Assembly (NCBI GenBank): GCA_937894055.1
Contig: CALDHQ010000042.1
Location: 1-6,763 of the forward strand
Length of the DNA stretch: 6,763 nucleotides
Reading direction: 5' to 3'
Origin: an uncultured Polymorphobacter sp.
GTDB taxonomy: Bacteria > Pseudomonadota > Alphaproteobacteria > Sphingomonadales > Sphingomonadaceae
A program made the position numbers and the translations under genes. Shown here one piece after another: positions 4,834-6,763 of this stretch (position 1 is its first letter; every line of letters begins with the position of its first letter). The notes beneath the pieces are model-generated. The model had not been told where the DNA came from. It did not search any database and was given only the letters and a program-made list of their open reading frames with translations.

Positions 4834-5540
4834 CGGCCGCGCCCCGCGCCAAGGTTCGGGCGCGCTGTCCGCACCACCTGCCAGCCGCGCCGCCCGAGAT
4901 ACCACACCGGCGCCGACAGCATGTGGACCAGCCGGGTGAACGGGAACAGCAGGAAGATCGTCAGCCCGAGCAGCAGGTGGAGCTGGAACGGCCATTCGAG
5001 CCCGAGGATGTGGCGGGCATTGTCGGGCGCGAAAGTGAAGATGCCCTGCGCCCACGCCGACAGCCGCAGCATCACCGTGGCATCATGGTGCGCCAGGCTG
5101 AACGGCACCGTCAGCAGCCCGAGCAGCAACTGGACGAGCAGGATGATCAGAATGGCGTTGTCGCCGAAGGTCGAGGTGTTGCGGATGCGCGGATCACCGA
5201 AGCGCCGCAGCGCCAGCAGGATGACCCCCGCCAGACAGGCAAGCCCGGCAACCGAGCCGGCGACGATGGCGACCATCTGCTTGGCCTCGGCAGTGATGAC
5301 ATGGCTGTACAGGCTGTGCGGCGTCAGCAGCCCGACGGTGTGGCCGAGCAGCAGGAACAGCACGCCGAAATGGAACAGGTTCGACCCCCACATCAGCTGC
5401 TTGCGGCGCAGCAACTGGCTCGATCCCGACCGCCAGCTATATTGTTCGCGGTCGAAGCGCAGGATCGAGCCGAGCACCATCACCGTCAGCGCGATGTACG
5501 GGTAAATCCCGAACAGCAACTGGTTGATCCACAGGCTCAT
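4830..5540 (-). CDS. narI: Respiratory nitrate reductase gamma subunit, diheme cytochrome b
   Basis: The 236-residue integral membrane protein takes electrons from quinol and passes them through two b hemes to the Fe-S clusters of NarH, releasing protons outside. Five hydrophobic segments are seen, about 4-27, 53-72, 87-111, 127-148 and 184-207. His57 and His67, and His188 and His206, have the same spacings (10 and 18) as the four heme ligands of Escherichia coli NarI (56/66 and 187/205), so both hemes should be present. The ending RLVHMLSAPVWYLGR (203-217) is characteristic of the family. The start at ATG 5540 overlaps the narJ stop as ATGA and has AAGGAG seven bases upstream. Length is normal. 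A longer frame to 5747 would only overlap narJ. Confidence 0.97.
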   Translation of the reverse strand: MSLWINQLLFGIYPYIALTVMVLGSILRFDREQYSWRSGSSQLLRRKQLMWGSNLFHFGVLFLLLGHTVGLLTPHSLYSHVITAEAKQMVAIVAGSVAGLACLAGVILLALRRFGDPRIRNTSTFGDNAILIILLVQLLLGLLTVPFSLAHHDATVMLRLSAWAQGIFTFAPDNARHILGLEWPFQLHLLLGLTIFLLFPFTRLVHMLSAPVWYLGRRGWQVVRTARPNLGAGRGR

Positions 5541-6214
5541 GGCCGGGCTCCTTCGTGCATCGCATCGACCATCGCCGATGCCTTGGGACAGCCGACATCG
5601 CCGGGACCAAATGTCACCGGCTCCTCGGCCCAGATGCGGTCGAGTGCTTCGAGGTCGTCGGGGTCGTCCTCGGCCTCGGTCAGCATCGCCGCGACGGCGC
5701 GTGCATCGACTTCGCCGGCCAGATGCGCCAGCGCATGCATCGGCCATTGATACGGCGAGCGGCGCTTCTTGAGCCGTTCGGCAATCGCGGCGATGACATG
5801 CCCGGCCTCGCCAAGCAGCGCGCGCGCGTCGTCAACCGGCAGCAGCGACAGGAATTCGCAGAACACCGGCAGGAAATCGGGTAATTCGCGCGCCGCGAGG
5901 TCGAAGCCGTGCGCATCATAGATGCCGAGCAGTTCGACCATCGCCTGGCCGCGGTCGCGGCTTTCGCCATGGACATGCTCGTACAGGTTGAGCGACAGCG
6001 CGCGGCTGCGGTCGAACAGCTGGTGGTAGCGCCCCTCCAGATCGAAGCGGTCGGCGGTCGCCAATTCGGCTGCCAGTGCGGTGATGTGTGCGGCGAGCCG
6101 CGCCGGTACCAGTGCCTCGTCGGCAATGACCTGTGCCGCGTCGGGCGCGATCATGCCGATATCGGCTGACGGATAGCTCAGCAGCAACCCGAGCGCCTTG
6201 AACGTGCGTGCCAT
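5537..6214 (-). CDS. narJ: Nitrate reductase molybdenum cofactor assembly chaperone
   Basis: NarJ is a cytoplasmic, non-structural chaperone that binds apo-NarG, helps insertion of the molybdenum cofactor and Fe-S cluster and times attachment of NarGH to NarI. The 225-residue product begins MARTFKALGLLLSYP, the usual start of the family, and contains the signature YHQLFDRSRALSLNLYEHVH (63-82), followed by GESRDRGQAMVELLG (83-97) and ELPDFLPVFCEFLSLLP (110-126). It is all-helical with an acidic C-terminal region (180-200), as expected. ATG 6214 begins one base after the narH stop, with AGGAGG six bases upstream. Order narH-narJ-narI is the canonical one. Confidence 0.96.
   Translation of the reverse strand: MARTFKALGLLLSYPSADIGMIAPDAAQVIADEALVPARLAAHITALAAELATADRFDLEGRYHQLFDRSRALSLNLYEHVHGESRDRGQAMVELLGIYDAHGFDLAARELPDFLPVFCEFLSLLPVDDARALLGEAGHVIAAIAERLKKRRSPYQWPMHALAHLAGEVDARAVAAMLTEAEDDPDDLEALDRIWAEEPVTFGPGDVGCPKASAMVDAMHEGARP
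5548..5553 (-). promoter_or_regulatory. Strong ribosome binding site of narI
   Basis: AAGGAG stands on the minus strand seven bases before ATG 5540, inside the end of narJ. It fixes the narI start and allows fresh initiation besides coupling. Confidence 0.6.
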
Positions 6215-6215
6215 G

Positions 6216-6763
6216 TCAGGCCTCCTCAACTGCAGCAGGCTTGGGCTCGCGGCGCTTGACCTTGCCGAACAGCCCGACTTCGCTGCGTCCGCCCGACGCC
6301 GCATTGCCGAAGCTGAAACCGCCGCTGCCGCGCAGTTCGAAGGCATCGGTCGCGACTTCGCGGTGGACGGTGGGGATGACGAAGCGGTCCTCGTAATTGG
6401 CGATCGCCATCGTCTGGTACATGTCCTCGATTTTCGCCGGGGTCAGCCCGACGCGCGCCGCCACGCCTTCGTCGATGACCCCGTCGATGGTCTTGGCGCG
6501 CATGTAGCTGCGCATCGCGAGCATCCGTTCGAGCGCCGACACCACCGGTTTTTCCTCGCCCGCCGTCAGCAGGTTGGCGAGGTAGCGCACCGGGATGCGC
6601 AGCGACGCGACATCGGGCATGCCGCGATCATCGGCGATGGCGCCCGATGCGGCAGCGGCCTGGATCGGCGACAGCGGCGGGATGTACCAGACCATCGGCA
6701 GCGTGCGATATTCGGGGTGCAGCGGGAAGGCGACCTTCCAGTCGATCGCCATCTTGTACACCG
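6216..6763 (-). CDS. narH: Respiratory nitrate reductase beta subunit, C-terminal part (5' end outside the window)
   Basis: NarH carries the four Fe-S clusters that link the hemes of NarI to the molybdenum subunit NarG. Only the last 181 residues are present; the frame enters from the right edge reading VYKMAIDWKVAFPLHPEYRT. The visible segments VWYIPPLSPIQ, ANYEDRFVIPTVHRE and the basic-acidic tail ending in KPAAVEEA fit NarH. No cysteine occurs in this part, as expected, since the cluster-binding cysteines lie in the N-terminal two thirds. The gene ends at TGA 6216-6218, one base before narJ. narG and the operon promoter should lie to the right of this window. Confidence 0.95.
   Translation of the reverse strand, partial: VYKMAIDWKVAFPLHPEYRTLPMVWYIPPLSPIQAAAASGAIADDRGMPDVASLRIPVRYLANLLTAGEEKPVVSALERMLAMRSYMRAKTIDGVIDEGVAARVGLTPAKIEDMYQTMAIANYEDRFVIPTVHREVATDAFELRGSGGFSFGNAASGGRSEVGLFGKVKRREPKPAAVEEA
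6221..6226 (-). promoter_or_regulatory. Strong ribosome binding site of narJ
   Basis: AGGAGG on the minus strand, six bases before ATG 6214, lies within the last codons of narH. This is the strongest Shine-Dalgarno sequence in the window and decides the narJ start. Confidence 0.65.

Noticed and set aside
4003..5505. A 500-codon open frame on the plus strand opposite the isomerase and narI
   Set aside because: It is antisense to genes with conserved motifs and heme ligands, and its product is Arg/Gly/Ala-rich without recognisable domains.
1..6763. Transposons, CRISPR arrays, tRNA or rRNA genes
   Set aside because: I looked for terminal repeats, regularly spaced repeats, tRNA arms and rRNA segments and saw none.

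Overview
The window is high-GC bacterial DNA carrying the distal part of a respiratory nitrate reductase operon on the minus strand and a nitric-oxide-response gene, nnrS, on the plus strand. GC-rich codon use, an FNR/FixK-type promoter and an outer-membrane protein of the alginate-export barrel type suggest a facultatively anaerobic, nitrate-respiring proteobacterium. An alphaproteobacterium, perhaps a sphingomonad, is my best guess, but that is inference and not proven by any marker gene here.

Layout, left to right. Bases 2-88 (+) are the last 28 codons of an unidentified membrane protein, followed by a terminator-like hairpin (112-134). Bases 135-525 hold no convincing gene. They contain a stable hairpin (323-354) and, approaching nnrS, three dyad symmetries: AACTG-N4-CAGTT (411-424), an FNR-type box TTGATGAATATCAG (478-491) and CGCAATGACATTGCG (493-507). 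A -10-like element (514-519) puts the predicted start of transcription near 526, with the FNR box centred about 41.5 bases upstream, the class II activator position. A possible 46-residue leader peptide (526-666) ends in a TTGA overlap with the TTG start of nnrS (663-1874).

The minus strand, read right to left, is one tightly packed operon: narH (partial, entering from the right edge), narJ, narI, a NifM/PpiC-type peptidyl-prolyl isomerase, an unrecognised 103-residue protein, a hemerythrin-like protein and an outer-membrane porin of the alginate-export type. From narJ to the porin every junction is a 4-base ATGA stop/start overlap, five in a row, so the accessory genes appear translationally coupled to the nitrate reductase genes. 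nnrS and the porin converge with only 10 bases between their stop codons.

How it may work together: NarGHI reduces nitrate to nitrite at the inner membrane with quinol electrons passed through the two hemes of NarI; NarJ matures NarG; the isomerase probably helps assembly. The hemerythrin-like protein and NnrS fit a response to nitric oxide or oxygen, and the porin could pass nitrate or nitrite across the outer membrane. The last two roles are inferred from context. The least described part is the tail of the operon: the 103-residue protein, a hemerythrin-like protein lacking several canonical metal ligands, and a porin fused into the nar transcription unit.
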